In this document: positions 46,136-56,972 of the stretch, piece by piece | Numbering within the stretch: position 1 is the first letter of the stretch | Layout of the letters: each line of letters starts with the position of its first letter | Assembly (NCBI GenBank): GCA_963422275.1 | Contig: OY729418.1 | Location: 1,922,001 to 1,986,000, forward strand | Length of the DNA: 64,000 bases | DNA from: G963422275 sp963422275 | GTDB taxonomy: Bacteria > Pseudomonadota > Alphaproteobacteria > Rhodobacterales > Rhodobacteraceae | Direction of reading: 5' to 3' | Notes under the pieces: generated by a model | Seen by the model: only the letters and a program-made list of their open reading frames with translations | Told to the model about the DNA's origin: nothing | Databases searched by the model: none | Program-made: the position numbers and the translations under genes

Positions 46136-47344
46136 ATGAGGCAAGTGGTTGTTGTCGGCGGCGGACAGGCAGGCTTCTCGGTTGCATCGCGGTTGAGGGA
46201 CATTGGGTTCGACGGCCATCTCACCATGATATGCCGGGAGCCCGAACTTCCCTATCAACGACCGCCGCTATCCAAAAAATACCTGCTCGGCGAGATGGAG
46301 AGGTCAAGGCTGCACTTCAGACCTGCCACCTATTTTGACGAGAGGGAGATCAATCTTTACTTGGGCGAATCTTGCCGAGGGATCGATACGGATGCTCGCA
46401 GAGTGCTGCTGGACGGAGATATCATTCCATATGATGATCTAGTTCTCGCGACGGGGTCCATCCCACGCAAGCTTCCGGCTGTAATCGGAGGAAATCTGGG
46501 AGGGGTCCATACAGTCAGATCCGTTGCAGATGTCGATGCCTTGAGGCCAGAGTTGGTGAACGGCTCCAGAGTGCTCGTGGTTGGGGGTGGTTACATTGGG
46601 CTTGAAGCGGCTTCGGCTTCGGCTTCATTGTGTGAGCAAGTCGTTGTCGCGGAGGCGGAAGATCGAATTTTGAAGCGGGTGGCGGCGACAAGCACTTCCG
46701 AGTTCGTATGCAATGTGCACAAAAGACATGGCGTGGATGTCCTCGAAGGCATGAAAATCGAGCGCCTGGTAGGCAACGGCAAAGTTTCAGGCGCCGTTCT
46801 GAACAACGGAGAGGAAGCATCGTTTGATGTCGTCATCGTGGGAGTTGGAATAACTCCTGCGACAGATTTGGCCGAAACTGCTGGATTGCGGATAGAGAAC
46901 GGGATTTGGACAGACGCCAAGGGTCGGGCTTCCGCCCCCAATGTCTGGGCAGCTGGCGATTGCACGTCCTTTCCGTGGAAAAGCGGAAGAATTCGCCTGG
47001 AAAGCGTCCAGAACGCGATAGACCAAGCAGAATGCGTGGCCGAGAACATTATCGGGGCGGATAAGAGCTATTGTCCAACCCCCTGGTTTTGGTCAGACCA
47101 ATATGACACCAAGTTGCAGATTGCAGGCTTGAATACGGGCTACGATCAGGTTGTTGCTCGCGGCGGCGGGGAGGACGCGATTAGCTTCTGGTATTTCGAT
47201 GCCGATCAAGAGTTCTTGGCGGTAGACGCATTGAATGATCCAAGATCTTACATGGTCGGCAAAAGGTTGCTGGAGATGGGAAAGCGCGTGTCGCCGTCTG
47301 ACGTTGCAAACACGCAAGTCAACTTGAAGTCGCTTCTCAAGTAG
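46136..47344 (+). CDS. Ferredoxin/rubredoxin reductase-type FAD oxidoreductase
   Basis: A 402-residue flavoprotein. FAD motif VVVGGGQAGFSVASRLRD at the N-terminus, PYQRPPLSKKYLLG, NAD motif VLVVGGGYIGLEAASASASL, second FAD motif NVWAAGDCTSFPW and the C-terminal reductase domain with YDTKLQIAGL. This is the class that feeds electrons from NAD(P)H to [2Fe-2S] ferredoxins of P450 or dioxygenase systems (putidaredoxin or rhodocoxin reductase like). No ferredoxin or oxygenase gene is near. Confidence 0.9.
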   Translation: MRQVVVVGGGQAGFSVASRLRDIGFDGHLTMICREPELPYQRPPLSKKYLLGEMERSRLHFRPATYFDEREINLYLGESCRGIDTDARRVLLDGDIIPYDDLVLATGSIPRKLPAVIGGNLGGVHTVRSVADVDALRPELVNGSRVLVVGGGYIGLEAASASASLCEQVVVAEAEDRILKRVAATSTSEFVCNVHKRHGVDVLEGMKIERLVGNGKVSGAVLNNGEEASFDVVIVGVGITPATDLAETAGLRIENGIWTDAKGRASAPNVWAAGDCTSFPWKSGRIRLESVQNAIDQAECVAENIIGADKSYCPTPWFWSDQYDTKLQIAGLNTGYDQVVARGGGEDAISFWYFDADQEFLAVDALNDPRSYMVGKRLLEMGKRVSPSDVANTQVNLKSLLK

Positions 47345-47387
47345 TTCGGCAGCCCCCGGATTGATGTCTCGTTCCATAACTAGCCGA

Positions 47388-47948
47388 ATGCGTGTCATTG
47401 CGGGTTCACTGAAAGGTCTGAAGCTGTCACCGATTGGGAGCGGCGAACCAGAACATCGTCTTCGACCAACTTCCGTAAGAGTCCGAACCAGTATCTTCGA
47501 TATCTTGATTCACGGTCAGTTCGCTGACCGGGTGACCGGTGCGCGAGTGCTGGACCTGTTTGCCGGAACGGGCGCGATGGGAATAGAAGCGCTTTCGAGA
47601 GGCGCGGCTTTCGCGCTGTTCGTTGATAACGGCAAGACTTCTAGCCGCATAATTCAGAAGAACATTGACCTTGCGAAGGTGCGGTTGGGCGCCGAACTGC
47701 GGCGACAGGATGCGACTTCGTTGGGATTTAATCCGGACGATCCCTTCGATCTTGTCTTTCTTGATCCCCCTTATCGATCCGGCCTCGCCCAACGGGCGCT
47801 GCGCTCGGTGATCACAGGCGGCTGGCTTGCAGACCAAGCCGTCGTCGTAGCTGAGGAAGCGAGCGAAATTCGGATGCCGAACCTGTTTGAAACTGCATTT
47901 TGCCGCAAGTTCGGCTCGACGGTCATAAGTTTCATGCGCCCAGTCTAG
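47388..47948 (+). CDS. rsmD: 16S rRNA m2G966 methyltransferase
   Basis: A 186-residue SAM-dependent rRNA methyltransferase. Shows MRVIAGSLKGLKLSPIG and RLRPTSVRVRTSIFDIL at the start, VLDLFAGTGAMGIEALSRGA (motif I) and DLVFLDPPYRSGLAQ (DPPY, motif IV). The start at 47388 is chosen because family members begin MRVIAGxxKG; an ATG at 47364 is possible. It follows the reductase by about 40 bp. Confidence 0.92.
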   Translation: MRVIAGSLKGLKLSPIGSGEPEHRLRPTSVRVRTSIFDILIHGQFADRVTGARVLDLFAGTGAMGIEALSRGAAFALFVDNGKTSSRIIQKNIDLAKVRLGAELRRQDATSLGFNPDDPFDLVFLDPPYRSGLAQRALRSVITGGWLADQAVVVAEEASEIRMPNLFETAFCRKFGSTVISFMRPV

Positions 47949-48179
47949 CTTGAGTAATGACTTTCGGCCAAATCCACTTGCCAGTATCCGGTCTCAAGGA
48001 TGTTTTGTCCAGAGACTGTTGTGAAACGCCTATCTGTCCATGGATATGTGCGCTGACTGGCTTTGGAAATTGCCCTGATGCAATCGAGGGTGAGTCGGAC
48101 TGACCTTTTAATGGCGATGAGTGCTGCGGAGCGGCCCGGTCAATGCGCTTCGAAAGGCGGACGCTCCGATGAACTGGCA

Positions 48180-48420
48180 GCGCTTAAGAGCGGGTTCTCG
48201 ATCCGGTGCTTGAGTGCAGCCCTGCCACCATGCTGAGATTGTTTCCGAGGATCGTGTTGAGGGGAAGGCGCGGCCTTGAGTTGCAGGTCGGCGCCGGGCG
48301 GTATGCGCCTCCCGCCTGGATCCGCAGATCCACGCTGTCCCGATCGGATTGCGGCACGGAAACAGAGTAGCCTGCGCGAACCGCCAACGCCCTGGCATGA
48401 ACGAGCGACAGGCCTTCCAT
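48180..48420 (-). pseudogene. DUF4365 protein, N-terminal part, frameshifted
   Basis: Begins MEGLSLVHARALAVRAGYSV, SVPQSDRDSVDLRIQAGGAY and RPAPTCNSR; a frameshift falls where homologues read LDLQLKAT (DLQLKA appears in the neighbouring frame). It lies just after the hsdS fusion gene and is the expected downstream member of this RM operon. The other half of such a protein survives at 41.6-42.0 kb. Confidence 0.6.
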
Positions 48421-48449
48421 TTAGTCGGGAACGGTCAGCAAGCCGTCGA

Positions 48450-50027
48450 TCACACCGTCTCTCCCGCCACCCGCCCGGCGTCGCGAACGCGAATGTCGCC
48501 GGATATGAGCTTGGGCAGGAGCGCGTCTCTAAGGTCTGCTAGAGAACTGGACTCTCTAGTCGCCACCGAGGCTTGCGCCATGAGCGGTCGCACGTGATCC
48601 CGGAAGGCATCCGCCACTGGCTTTGTGGGACAGGCCAGAAAGAGCTGCCGTAACGCATTCGCCGGCACTCTCTGGCGGCCGCTGATACCGGTCATGCTCT
48701 GTATAGCGAAGTCGCGAAATTTCTGACTTCGGGCCAGGCAATAGGCAAATTCGTTCGGAAGGGGAGATTTCGGGCGCAAAACAATGTATTCCGTTGAACT
48801 CCAGGCGATTTGTCCGTTTTGCAGGAAATCAACAAAAGCCGTCTTTCCGTTTTGGAGACACGGCGTAATGCGGGCAACGAGGGTATCTCCATTCATAAAT
48901 CTCATCCCTGAACCAAAGGGACGATTAACTGCGTTATCAGGGACATGGCCCTTAGTCGGCATATTTGCCATGTCCAGATAGGGTGCGCTATCACCTTTTT
49001 GCAACCGTCGTTCGGGATTGATTGCGAGTAGGTCGGTCAATGGTCGGACTTTCCAGCCTTCAGGCAACTCGCCGAGTTCGGAGTCGACAAGCCGGTCGGG
49101 GAAGAGGGCGGTGATGTGCGGGGGCAGGCCGGGTTCGCGCCCTTCCATCTTGGCCCGCACGGGGTCGAAATCGACGAACCAGGACTTGAACAGAGCCCGG
49201 GCCATCGCCTCCAGCGTCTCGTTCATGCGCCGGTTCAGCTCGATCTTGTCGTCCAGTGTGCCAAGGATGTGGGCAATGGCGCGCTGTTCGGGCAGGGGTG
49301 GCACTTGCAGTTCACGTACATGGGTGGCTTCACGGTTAAGCCCCGGCACAGCGGAATCTGCATTCATTGCTTCCACGCCCAGTGTATTGAGAGCGTAGTA
49401 TCTGAATCTCACCAATTCGGCATCTCCGCCAGAGATGAAAAACGTGGTGTCGATAGGCCAACATGGGACTGGCGAATAGTGAACCGCTCCCACCGTTCCC
49501 TTGCGTCCGACAATAACCGTTGGCCCATTCGTCAGCGCCTTGTCATGCCAGCCAACATGACCATTGGAACCGAATACAGGGATATGCCCTGCCGGGTTGC
49601 GCATATCCTTCCGCAAGCCCTTGCCGTAGGAGAAAGGAGCGAATTCGCCGAAAGTTGCCATCGGCCAATCATCGCTTGCAACTACTGACTCCTTCCGCTC
49701 AGTTCTTCTCCCCGGAACCTGCACAGCCACCCCGTCGCGGCGGATTATGTCGCGGAACGCCTCATCGACCCTCGCCCAATCGACAAGATCGATCTTGAAA
49801 GGCAGGTCGGACTCTCCAAATCCTTCGGCCAAGGCCGAGGCCGCGTTCAGCGGCAAGGGTTTGTTGCCCAGGATGGCCAGATCGAGGTCGGAATGGTTCT
49901 TCGCGGTCCAAGTCGCGCGCGACCCAAAGGCAAGCACTTCTCGATCTGGCACATGCAGCTGCAGGACATCGCGCACGATGGCCCAATGGTCGGGCCGAAG
50001 GTCAAGGCGCGGTGCGGGATCTTTCAT
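48450..50027 (-). CDS. hsdS: HsdS specificity subunit with N-terminal MntA-like nucleotidyltransferase
   Basis: A 525-residue fusion. Residues 1-110 form a minimal nucleotidyltransferase: FGSRATWTAKNHSDLDLAIL fits GSX10DXD exactly. From about residue 120 it is a type I HsdS with two target-recognition domains (first WPMATFGEFAPFSYGKGL, second GWKVRPLTDLLAINPE), conserved spacers (PPLPEQRAIAHILGTLDDKI, KSWFVDFDPVRAK) and the C-terminus LRDALLPKLISGDIRVRD. The ATG overlaps the HEPN gene stop by 4 bp. In MntA/HepT pairs the MNT antitoxin AMPylates the HEPN toxin; that role here is inference. Confidence 0.88.
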   Translation of the reverse strand: MKDPAPRLDLRPDHWAIVRDVLQLHVPDREVLAFGSRATWTAKNHSDLDLAILGNKPLPLNAASALAEGFGESDLPFKIDLVDWARVDEAFRDIIRRDGVAVQVPGRRTERKESVVASDDWPMATFGEFAPFSYGKGLRKDMRNPAGHIPVFGSNGHVGWHDKALTNGPTVIVGRKGTVGAVHYSPVPCWPIDTTFFISGGDAELVRFRYYALNTLGVEAMNADSAVPGLNREATHVRELQVPPLPEQRAIAHILGTLDDKIELNRRMNETLEAMARALFKSWFVDFDPVRAKMEGREPGLPPHITALFPDRLVDSELGELPEGWKVRPLTDLLAINPERRLQKGDSAPYLDMANMPTKGHVPDNAVNRPFGSGMRFMNGDTLVARITPCLQNGKTAFVDFLQNGQIAWSSTEYIVLRPKSPLPNEFAYCLARSQKFRDFAIQSMTGISGRQRVPANALRQLFLACPTKPVADAFRDHVRPLMAQASVATRESSSLADLRDALLPKLISGDIRVRDAGRVAGETV

Positions 50028-50437
50028 GCCAGACGTTCCCTCAGCTTGTCGCGCAGATATATAACCTCATCGACGAAACGCGGAATGCGCACGACTACTT
50101 CCAGCGCGATATCCTCGTTGTAGGTGTGGCTGGTCCTCGTGCGCATGTGGCGGAAGCCCCGCCAATCCGACCAGTCCCCAAGTAGCAGGCCCTGTTCGTT
50201 TCCCGTTCGGATGAGGTCCTGAAACGACATCTTGTCGAACTGCTCTGGGTTCGCCGATGCGTATTCAAGATAGCGTTTCAGAACTGTGTGCCCAAGCTCG
50301 TAGGTATATTCGAAGCGCTGAATCAAGCCATCGCGTATCTGGTCGTCGCTCGGATCGGCCAGATACCGTGCCAGACCTTCTTCGAGATGTTCGATCGCCC
50401 GTTTGAAGTGCGCAATCTCCGGCTTGTGGTCAAACAT
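50024..50437 (-). CDS. HI0074-like HEPN protein (nucleotidyltransferase partner)
   Basis: A 137-residue helical protein of the HI0074/nucleotidyltransferase substrate-binding family, a branch of HEPN. Visible: FKRAIEHLEEGLARYLADPS, LIQRFEYTYELGHTVLKRYL, FQDLIRTGNEQGLL, and MRTRTSHTYNEDIA, which contains R-x4-H-x-Y, the HEPN RNase-type signature. It starts 1 bp after the hsdM stop and overlaps the MNT-HsdS fusion. In HI0073/HI0074 pairs the MNT and HEPN proteins form a complex. Here the MNT partner is fused to HsdS. Confidence 0.85.
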   Translation of the reverse strand: MFDHKPEIAHFKRAIEHLEEGLARYLADPSDDQIRDGLIQRFEYTYELGHTVLKRYLEYASANPEQFDKMSFQDLIRTGNEQGLLLGDWSDWRGFRHMRTRTSHTYNEDIALEVVVRIPRFVDEVIYLRDKLRERLA

Positions 50438-50438
50438 G

Positions 50439-51959
<1,521 letters not shown>

Positions 51960-52399
51960 AGCACCCCCATCTTTCCCTACCTTCGCTTCGCTGCTTTCTG
52001 GGTCCTCTTTGGGCCATAGGAGATCCTCCATCTCCACCTAATCAATATCAAGTCAAGAGCGAGACAAGGTTCCAGTTCATTATCACCGTCTCTTGTCGCG
52101 AAACTGCCGCCTCTCCCGCGCATACTGGAATCCACTAGGAAAGTCGGCCCACCGCACTGATGCAAACTCGCTCCCAGCTGCCGTACAAGCACAACCGTGC
52201 CTTCTTGCCTGGATACATAGAACTCACACTGAAAAGCCAAAAGAATGTCTACAAGGAACTTGACCGGATTGACGCATTTTCTGAAATTGAAGCTCGGCTT
52301 CAGGAAATCGCCGTTCAAGCGCCGCGAGCACCTATTAGCGTATTGCAGGCTGATGCTGAATGCAGGCGCTTTTGGCCATCTGATGCATCGGTTGTGGAA
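51960..52399. other. Upstream region of the hsdM operon; no gene recognised
   Basis: An 87-codon + frame (52160-52423) and a minus frame are open, but neither resembles a known family. The hsdM promoter is expected here. No hsdR lies upstream. Confidence 0.4.
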
Positions 52400-53431
52400 T
52401 CAATCGCTCTGATAGTCGTTTAGAGTGAAGAACAGCGTATCGCCAATTTCGCAGAGTGCAGGATTGCGCTTGCAGAAGACAACACCCCCTCTTTGGAAAT
52501 GAAGTTTGCGCGGCTCGTTCCATGGCTCTTTCAGCGACAGGACATATCCGGCGAGTTGCCCGTCCTCCACCTCGTCGCCGAGATTGACGCACGGCTCGAA
52601 CATGCCGTCGGCGGGGGCGAAGATGTAGTTCTCGTCCTTTTGCATTGCCATGAGGCGTACCTCTCGATCGGGCGGGGCAACCTCATAGTCGGTCTGCAAG
52701 ACCCCCATCCGCTTAAGGCACCGGATTGTTCCGGCGTGCGCGAACTCTCGTATCCATGGTCGAAGCTTTCCCCCTCCGCCGAGTTCCGTCGAGAGATAGA
52801 CAATCCCCGCTGGCGATGACTCCCCCGAAAGCGTTCGCTTGTGCACACGATCCCCGACAATACCGAGCGGTGCGCCAAACAAGCGAAGGAAGTCCATCTG
52901 CATTTCATCTTTCTCAGGATCGTCGCCCATGAGCCGGATTTTGCAGGAGGGCCAATGATCGATTGAAGATCCAGCTGAATGCAGATCGAATATCGCATCT
53001 GCCCGCGGCAGCAGCTCGTTGACGATGTACCAAGCTATCATTTCCGTCGGAGAGCCGTACTGCTCGCCGGGAAACAGCCGGTTCAAGTTTGCTTCACCGG
53101 TGCAATCCAAAGGAGATGTCCGCCGCCCTGCATACACTGCGGGAGCATTGGCGCATGGCACGAAGATAATTCGTCCTGTGACATCCGAGGCTTTCAGTTC
53201 TCGATAAAGTGCCGAGACAATCGAGATTCCTTCGTACTCGTCGCCATGATTTCCGCCGACCAGCAGAGCGGTGGGCCCCAGTCCGTTTCCGATCGCCATA
53301 ACCGGAACCGGAACCCAGCCATAGGCTGAGCGATGTGAGGAAAATTGAATGCGCAGATAGCCATGCTGCTTTCCCCCGGCATCCAGATCGATTTCGCAAC
53401 TTGGAGCAAAGCTGACTATTGGTGTGGGCAT
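52400..53431 (-). CDS. Succinylglutamate desuccinylase/aspartoacylase-type deacylase (DoeB-like)
   Basis: A 343-residue zinc hydrolase. The zinc site is visible: GGNHGDEYEGISI (His and Glu), then FDLHSAGSSIDHWPSC (His), with the aspartoacylase-like core and a C-terminal barrel. The closest remembered family is DoeB/EutE, which deacetylates N-acetyl-diaminobutyrate in ectoine breakdown. Neighbouring M24, aminotransferase and ehu-type transport genes support that. It may instead act on another N-acyl amino acid. Transcribed after the aminotransferase gene, 23-bp gap. Confidence 0.8.
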   Translation of the reverse strand: MPTPIVSFAPSCEIDLDAGGKQHGYLRIQFSSHRSAYGWVPVPVMAIGNGLGPTALLVGGNHGDEYEGISIVSALYRELKASDVTGRIIFVPCANAPAVYAGRRTSPLDCTGEANLNRLFPGEQYGSPTEMIAWYIVNELLPRADAIFDLHSAGSSIDHWPSCKIRLMGDDPEKDEMQMDFLRLFGAPLGIVGDRVHKRTLSGESSPAGIVYLSTELGGGGKLRPWIREFAHAGTIRCLKRMGVLQTDYEVAPPDREVRLMAMQKDENYIFAPADGMFEPCVNLGDEVEDGQLAGYVLSLKEPWNEPRKLHFQRGGVVFCKRNPALCEIGDTLFFTLNDYQSD

Positions 53432-53454
53432 GGCAAACCTCTTTCGTTATGATG

Positions 53455-54717
53455 TCAGGCTGACCGCGCCACGGCGTGGTACGCGGCAGAGAGAAGGCGA
53501 ATGCCCTCTCGAATTTCGTCAGGTGATGGAAAGCTGTAGGCTAGGCGAAGAAAGCGCCCCGGGTCAGAGTTCGGGAAACACAGGCGCCCCGAGCTGACTT
53601 CGACGCCATTCAAGGCGGCTCGTTCCGAGACCGCCTCGGCAGAAACTCCTTCGGGAAGCTCTGCCCAGAGAAAATACCCTCCGCTCGGAGCGGTGACCGT
53701 TGCATCCGGAACGGATTCGGCAAGACCATCCATCATGGCATCGCGGTGAATTCGCATGTTCGACCTGACGAGACTTATGTGTTCGGCCAGACGATTCGAT
53801 CGCATGAGCTCCATGACAATCTTTTGCGAAAAAGGGCCGGAGCCGCCCTCCGCCTTCTGCATCGCCATGCGACGCACGATATCGGGTGCGCCAATGGCCC
53901 AGCCTGTCCTTAGTCCCGGCGACAGGATTTTGGACACGGTTCCAAGGGCAATCACGACATCTGCATCATCAAGCGCCTTCAAGGGCCTCACGGGTTTGCC
54001 CTCGAAGCGGATCCTTCGGTAAGGATCGTCCTCGCAAATCACGAAGCCATATCGCTTGGCTAGGTCGATGAGACGTCTGCGTCTGTCCAGAGACATCGTG
54101 ACGCCAGTTGGATTGTGGAAATCGGGCACATCGAAAAGCAGCTTGGGCATCCGCTCACCGTTCGCGGACAGGCGTTCGAGCTGTTTCTCAAGGTCGGTTG
54201 CATTCATTCCATCCTCGTCGTGCTCGACCGCGAGGAACGAAGCGCCGTGCGTTCGCAGGATGATCAGGGCCGTCATGTAGGTCGGCCTCGAAACAATCAC
54301 CAAGTCGCCTGGCTCGACAAAAACACGGCATGCCAAGTCGAATGCATGCTTTGCGCCATTCGTCACGAGAACGTTGTCACGTTCGCAGTCGATGCCGTCG
54401 TGCTTGACATAGCGGACAATCTGCTCTCGTAGGCTATCGAGGCCCATCAGTGGGCCATACTGCATTGTCTCGCTTGCGCTGCGAGCTGCCATCGTTGCTT
54501 CACGAGAGACGTCGGGCAGGAGCGGTGGATGGGCGAGCCCACTGCTGAGAACAATTGCGCCCGGCGTATGGTCGTAGATCGACGTTCCAAGAATTTCCGC
54601 CCGACGGGCGAACCGATAGTTCGTCAAGGCCAAACGCTCCGCTCCGATTTTGCAATGTGCTGTATCATTGCGCGGCTTCCCTATGCAGCAACCGGACGCT
54701 TCGCTTGAATGGAACAC
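53455..54717 (-). CDS. PLP-dependent fold-type I aminotransferase
   Basis: A 420-residue aminotransferase of the MocR-core/2-aminoadipate type but without a GntR domain. Motifs: MQYGPLMGLDSLREQIVRYV, VTNGAKHAFDLACRVF, VPDFHNPTGVTMSLDRRRRL, CEDDPYRRIRFEG, and GTVSKILSPGLRTGWAIGAP with the PLP Lys in SK. It may be the diaminobutyrate-type transaminase of this catabolic cluster (DoeD-like role); that is inference. The N-terminal 30 residues are unlike the family, so the true start may be further in. Divergent from the M24 gene. Confidence 0.85.
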   Translation of the reverse strand: MFHSSEASGCCIGKPRNDTAHCKIGAERLALTNYRFARRAEILGTSIYDHTPGAIVLSSGLAHPPLLPDVSREATMAARSASETMQYGPLMGLDSLREQIVRYVKHDGIDCERDNVLVTNGAKHAFDLACRVFVEPGDLVIVSRPTYMTALIILRTHGASFLAVEHDEDGMNATDLEKQLERLSANGERMPKLLFDVPDFHNPTGVTMSLDRRRRLIDLAKRYGFVICEDDPYRRIRFEGKPVRPLKALDDADVVIALGTVSKILSPGLRTGWAIGAPDIVRRMAMQKAEGGSGPFSQKIVMELMRSNRLAEHISLVRSNMRIHRDAMMDGLAESVPDATVTAPSGGYFLWAELPEGVSAEAVSERAALNGVEVSSGRLCFPNSDPGRFLRLAYSFPSPDEIREGIRLLSAAYHAVARSA

Positions 54718-54846
54718 GAATCGAGTTGCGATCGCGTGTTTCGCCTTGATGCCCCGAGCTGCCTAGGTGTCCAGCCCAAGCCGTTGCGTGGCCGACAGTT
54801 GTTGCCATTTCGAAATTCGCCCCAAGTTCGAAAAACAATTGCACTA

Positions 54847-54867
54847 AATAATACATCATGTATTATT
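54847..54867. promoter_or_regulatory. Palindromic operator in the divergent aminotransferase/M24 promoter
   Basis: Perfect inverted repeat with arms AATAATACAT and ATGTATTATT around a single C, in an AT-rich stretch 32 bp before the M24 start. The likely binder is the GntR regulator encoded at 59.2 kb. No second copy was found in the cluster. Confidence 0.6.
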
Positions 54868-54898
54868 CTCGTCAATAATTCGGCGCTTAGAGGGCGAC

Positions 54899-56065
54899 AT
54901 GACACCGTTATATCCTGATTTCCCGAAAGCGGAGTTCGAGGCCAGATACGCGAAGGCCCGTGCTCTTATGGCAGATAGGGGACTGGATGCCCTGCTGGTG
55001 ACCGAGCGGCTCAACTACCAGTACTTCTCTGGCCATCGATCCGAGCAGAACGCGGTAGACAAAATTCGATCCTACATGTTTGTTCTGCCGCGCGAAGACG
55101 AGCCAGCGATCATCACGATGCCGTTCGAGGTTGCCCAAGTCGAGGCGACCTGCTTTGTTGACCGGATCAGGACGACCGGTGCCCTGACCGGTCATCCGGA
55201 ATTCATTGCCGGGACGCTGCGCGACCTTGGCTTGTCAAGGGCGCGGTTCGGAACGGAATTGGGACGGGAGCAGTATCTCGGAATCAGCTATCTCGGACTG
55301 CAGGAGATGATGGCGGCGCTGCCCGACGCCACATTTGAGGATGCTGCCGACATTTTGCTCAATTGCCGGGTCGTGAAGTCGCCGATGGAAATCGAATATT
55401 GCCGGAAGGCGGCCGAGATCAACGCCGCGGCTCAGCGGGAAGCTTTCACCCTCATCCGCGCCGGCATGACCGAAAACCAGATCGCGCAGGTGCTTCGGGA
55501 ACGTCTGATCGCATTGGGAGCGGAGAAGATTTCGCTGCTTTGCGTGGTCTCAGGACCTGTCGGCGAGAGCGGAATTGTCCTGTTGCCCACCGACCGGGCA
55601 GTGCGGCGCGGCGAGACTGTGGGGTTCGATGTTGGAGTGTCTTGCAGAGGCTACTGGTCCGATCTCGCTCGCACGGCGTCGGTTGGGCCGCCAAGCGCTG
55701 AACTTGACGACTTCTATGCTTGGATGATGGAACTCAGACATGACTGCAACATGCAGCTAACGCGGGGCAACACCCCTTCAGACGTGATTGGCGTGGTGAA
55801 CAGGCACCTTTCCGAACGGAACCTGAAGACCTTGGGAGTGGGAAGGGTCGGCCACGGAGTGGGCGTTGAAACGACCGAATATCCGTCCCTCGCCGCATTC
55901 GAGGACATCCGTTTCGAAAGGGGCATGGTGTTTGCCTGCAACCCTAATTTCACGAATCACCTCGGCTTCATTAACGCAGAGGACAATTGGGCCGTCACCG
56001 AGGGCAAGCCAGACCTTCTTTCGGCACCAGTGTCTGAACCTCGGATTGCTGAAGTCGAGGGATAG
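54899..56065 (+). CDS. M24 (creatinase/Xaa-Pro peptidase-like) hydrolase, DoeA/EutD-like
   Basis: A 388-residue protein with an N-terminal creatinase domain (LMADRGLDALLVTERLNYQY) and a pita-bread M24 domain. Metal-ligand positions: GFDVGVSCRGYWSDLART supplies both Asp, VGRVGHGVGVETTEYP the His, NAEDNWAVTEG the last Glu; but GMVFACNPNF has Asn where most M24 peptidases have Glu. Such changes are known in non-peptidase creatinase-type members. In context it may open ectoine or a related ring as DoeA does. An AT-rich promoter with a palindrome lies upstream. Confidence 0.82.
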   Translation: MTPLYPDFPKAEFEARYAKARALMADRGLDALLVTERLNYQYFSGHRSEQNAVDKIRSYMFVLPREDEPAIITMPFEVAQVEATCFVDRIRTTGALTGHPEFIAGTLRDLGLSRARFGTELGREQYLGISYLGLQEMMAALPDATFEDAADILLNCRVVKSPMEIEYCRKAAEINAAAQREAFTLIRAGMTENQIAQVLRERLIALGAEKISLLCVVSGPVGESGIVLLPTDRAVRRGETVGFDVGVSCRGYWSDLARTASVGPPSAELDDFYAWMMELRHDCNMQLTRGNTPSDVIGVVNRHLSERNLKTLGVGRVGHGVGVETTEYPSLAAFEDIRFERGMVFACNPNFTNHLGFINAEDNWAVTEGKPDLLSAPVSEPRIAEVEG

Positions 56066-56101
56066 AACCAACCGAGATCGATCAGACAGGAAAGGAATGA
56101 A

Positions 56102-56959
56102 ATGATGATCAAAACCGAACTCAAGCGTCGAGCGGTGCTGGGACTGGCGGTGAGTGCCTTGGCCGTTGGAACGGCGGTACCGGTCATGGCTGATCTAATG
56201 GAGAAGGTAAAAGGCGAGGGCTTGAACGTTGCCTTCTACAACTTCAAGCCGTACGCGTTCGTGGACGAGAACAGCGAACTGGCCGGTACCGATATCGAAT
56301 TGCTGAATGCCGTCTTGAATGAACTGGACGGGAAGATTGCCGAGGCTCAGGCGGTTGACTGGGGAGCACTGATTCCAGGCGTGACATCGGGCCGGTTCGA
56401 TGTCGTCGCAGCAGGAATGTTCGTAACGCCCAAGCGATGTGCAGCCGTCCGGTTTTCGCAGCCGTACTTCGGCATAAAGCAGGCATTGGTGGTTCCGAAA
56501 GGCAACCCTAATGGTCTGGTCAATTACGATTCAGTTCGTGACAAGGGGCTGAAGATAGGTGTGATCTCGGGTGCCGCGCAGCATGGCTATGCTGCAGCGT
56601 CGGGCATTGCGGAGGAGAATATCCTGCAACTTCCCGACAATCCCGCCGGGATTGCCGCCATCCGCGCTGGCCGCATTGACGCATGGGCGGTTTCCGCACC
56701 GGGCGTGCGCGAAATCGTCGCCGGAGTGCCAGAACGCGATCTTGAGTCCAGTCCGGTGTTTGCGGAGGTTGCCGGCAAGCCGGCTGTTTCGCACGGCGCA
56801 TTTGCGTTCCGAAAGGAAGACGGAGCTTTCGTTGACGAATTAAACAAGGTGTTGTCTTCCTTTGTGGGATCCCCGGAACATGTCACGATCCTGGAGAAGT
56901 ATGGCATGAGTGCCGACGAACTTCCCGTTTTAACCACCGAGGCACTTTGCGAAGGCTGA
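56102..56959 (+). CDS. Amino-acid/ectoine ABC transporter binding protein (EhuB-like)
   Basis: A 285-residue periplasmic solute-binding protein family 3 member. Signal peptide with RRAVLGLAVSALAVGTAVPV and cleavage near VMA. Then FYNFKPYAFVDENSELAGTD, VDWGALIPGVTSGRFDVVAA and GMFVTPKRCAAVRFSQPYF, close to remembered EhuB sequences. ATG preceded by AGGAAAGGA. First gene of the transport operon, 36 bp after the M24 gene. Ectoine specificity is inferred from family and neighbours. Confidence 0.88.
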   Translation: MMIKTELKRRAVLGLAVSALAVGTAVPVMADLMEKVKGEGLNVAFYNFKPYAFVDENSELAGTDIELLNAVLNELDGKIAEAQAVDWGALIPGVTSGRFDVVAAGMFVTPKRCAAVRFSQPYFGIKQALVVPKGNPNGLVNYDSVRDKGLKIGVISGAAQHGYAAASGIAEENILQLPDNPAGIAAIRAGRIDAWAVSAPGVREIVAGVPERDLESSPVFAEVAGKPAVSHGAFAFRKEDGAFVDELNKVLSSFVGSPEHVTILEKYGMSADELPVLTTEALCEG

Positions 56960-56972
56960 TCACGCGCAACAC

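Noticed and set aside
46047..46187. 47-residue N-terminal extension of the peroxiredoxin
   Set aside because: It runs into the divergent reductase gene, and the ATG ATG at 46046 has a good ribosome-binding site and fits the family start.
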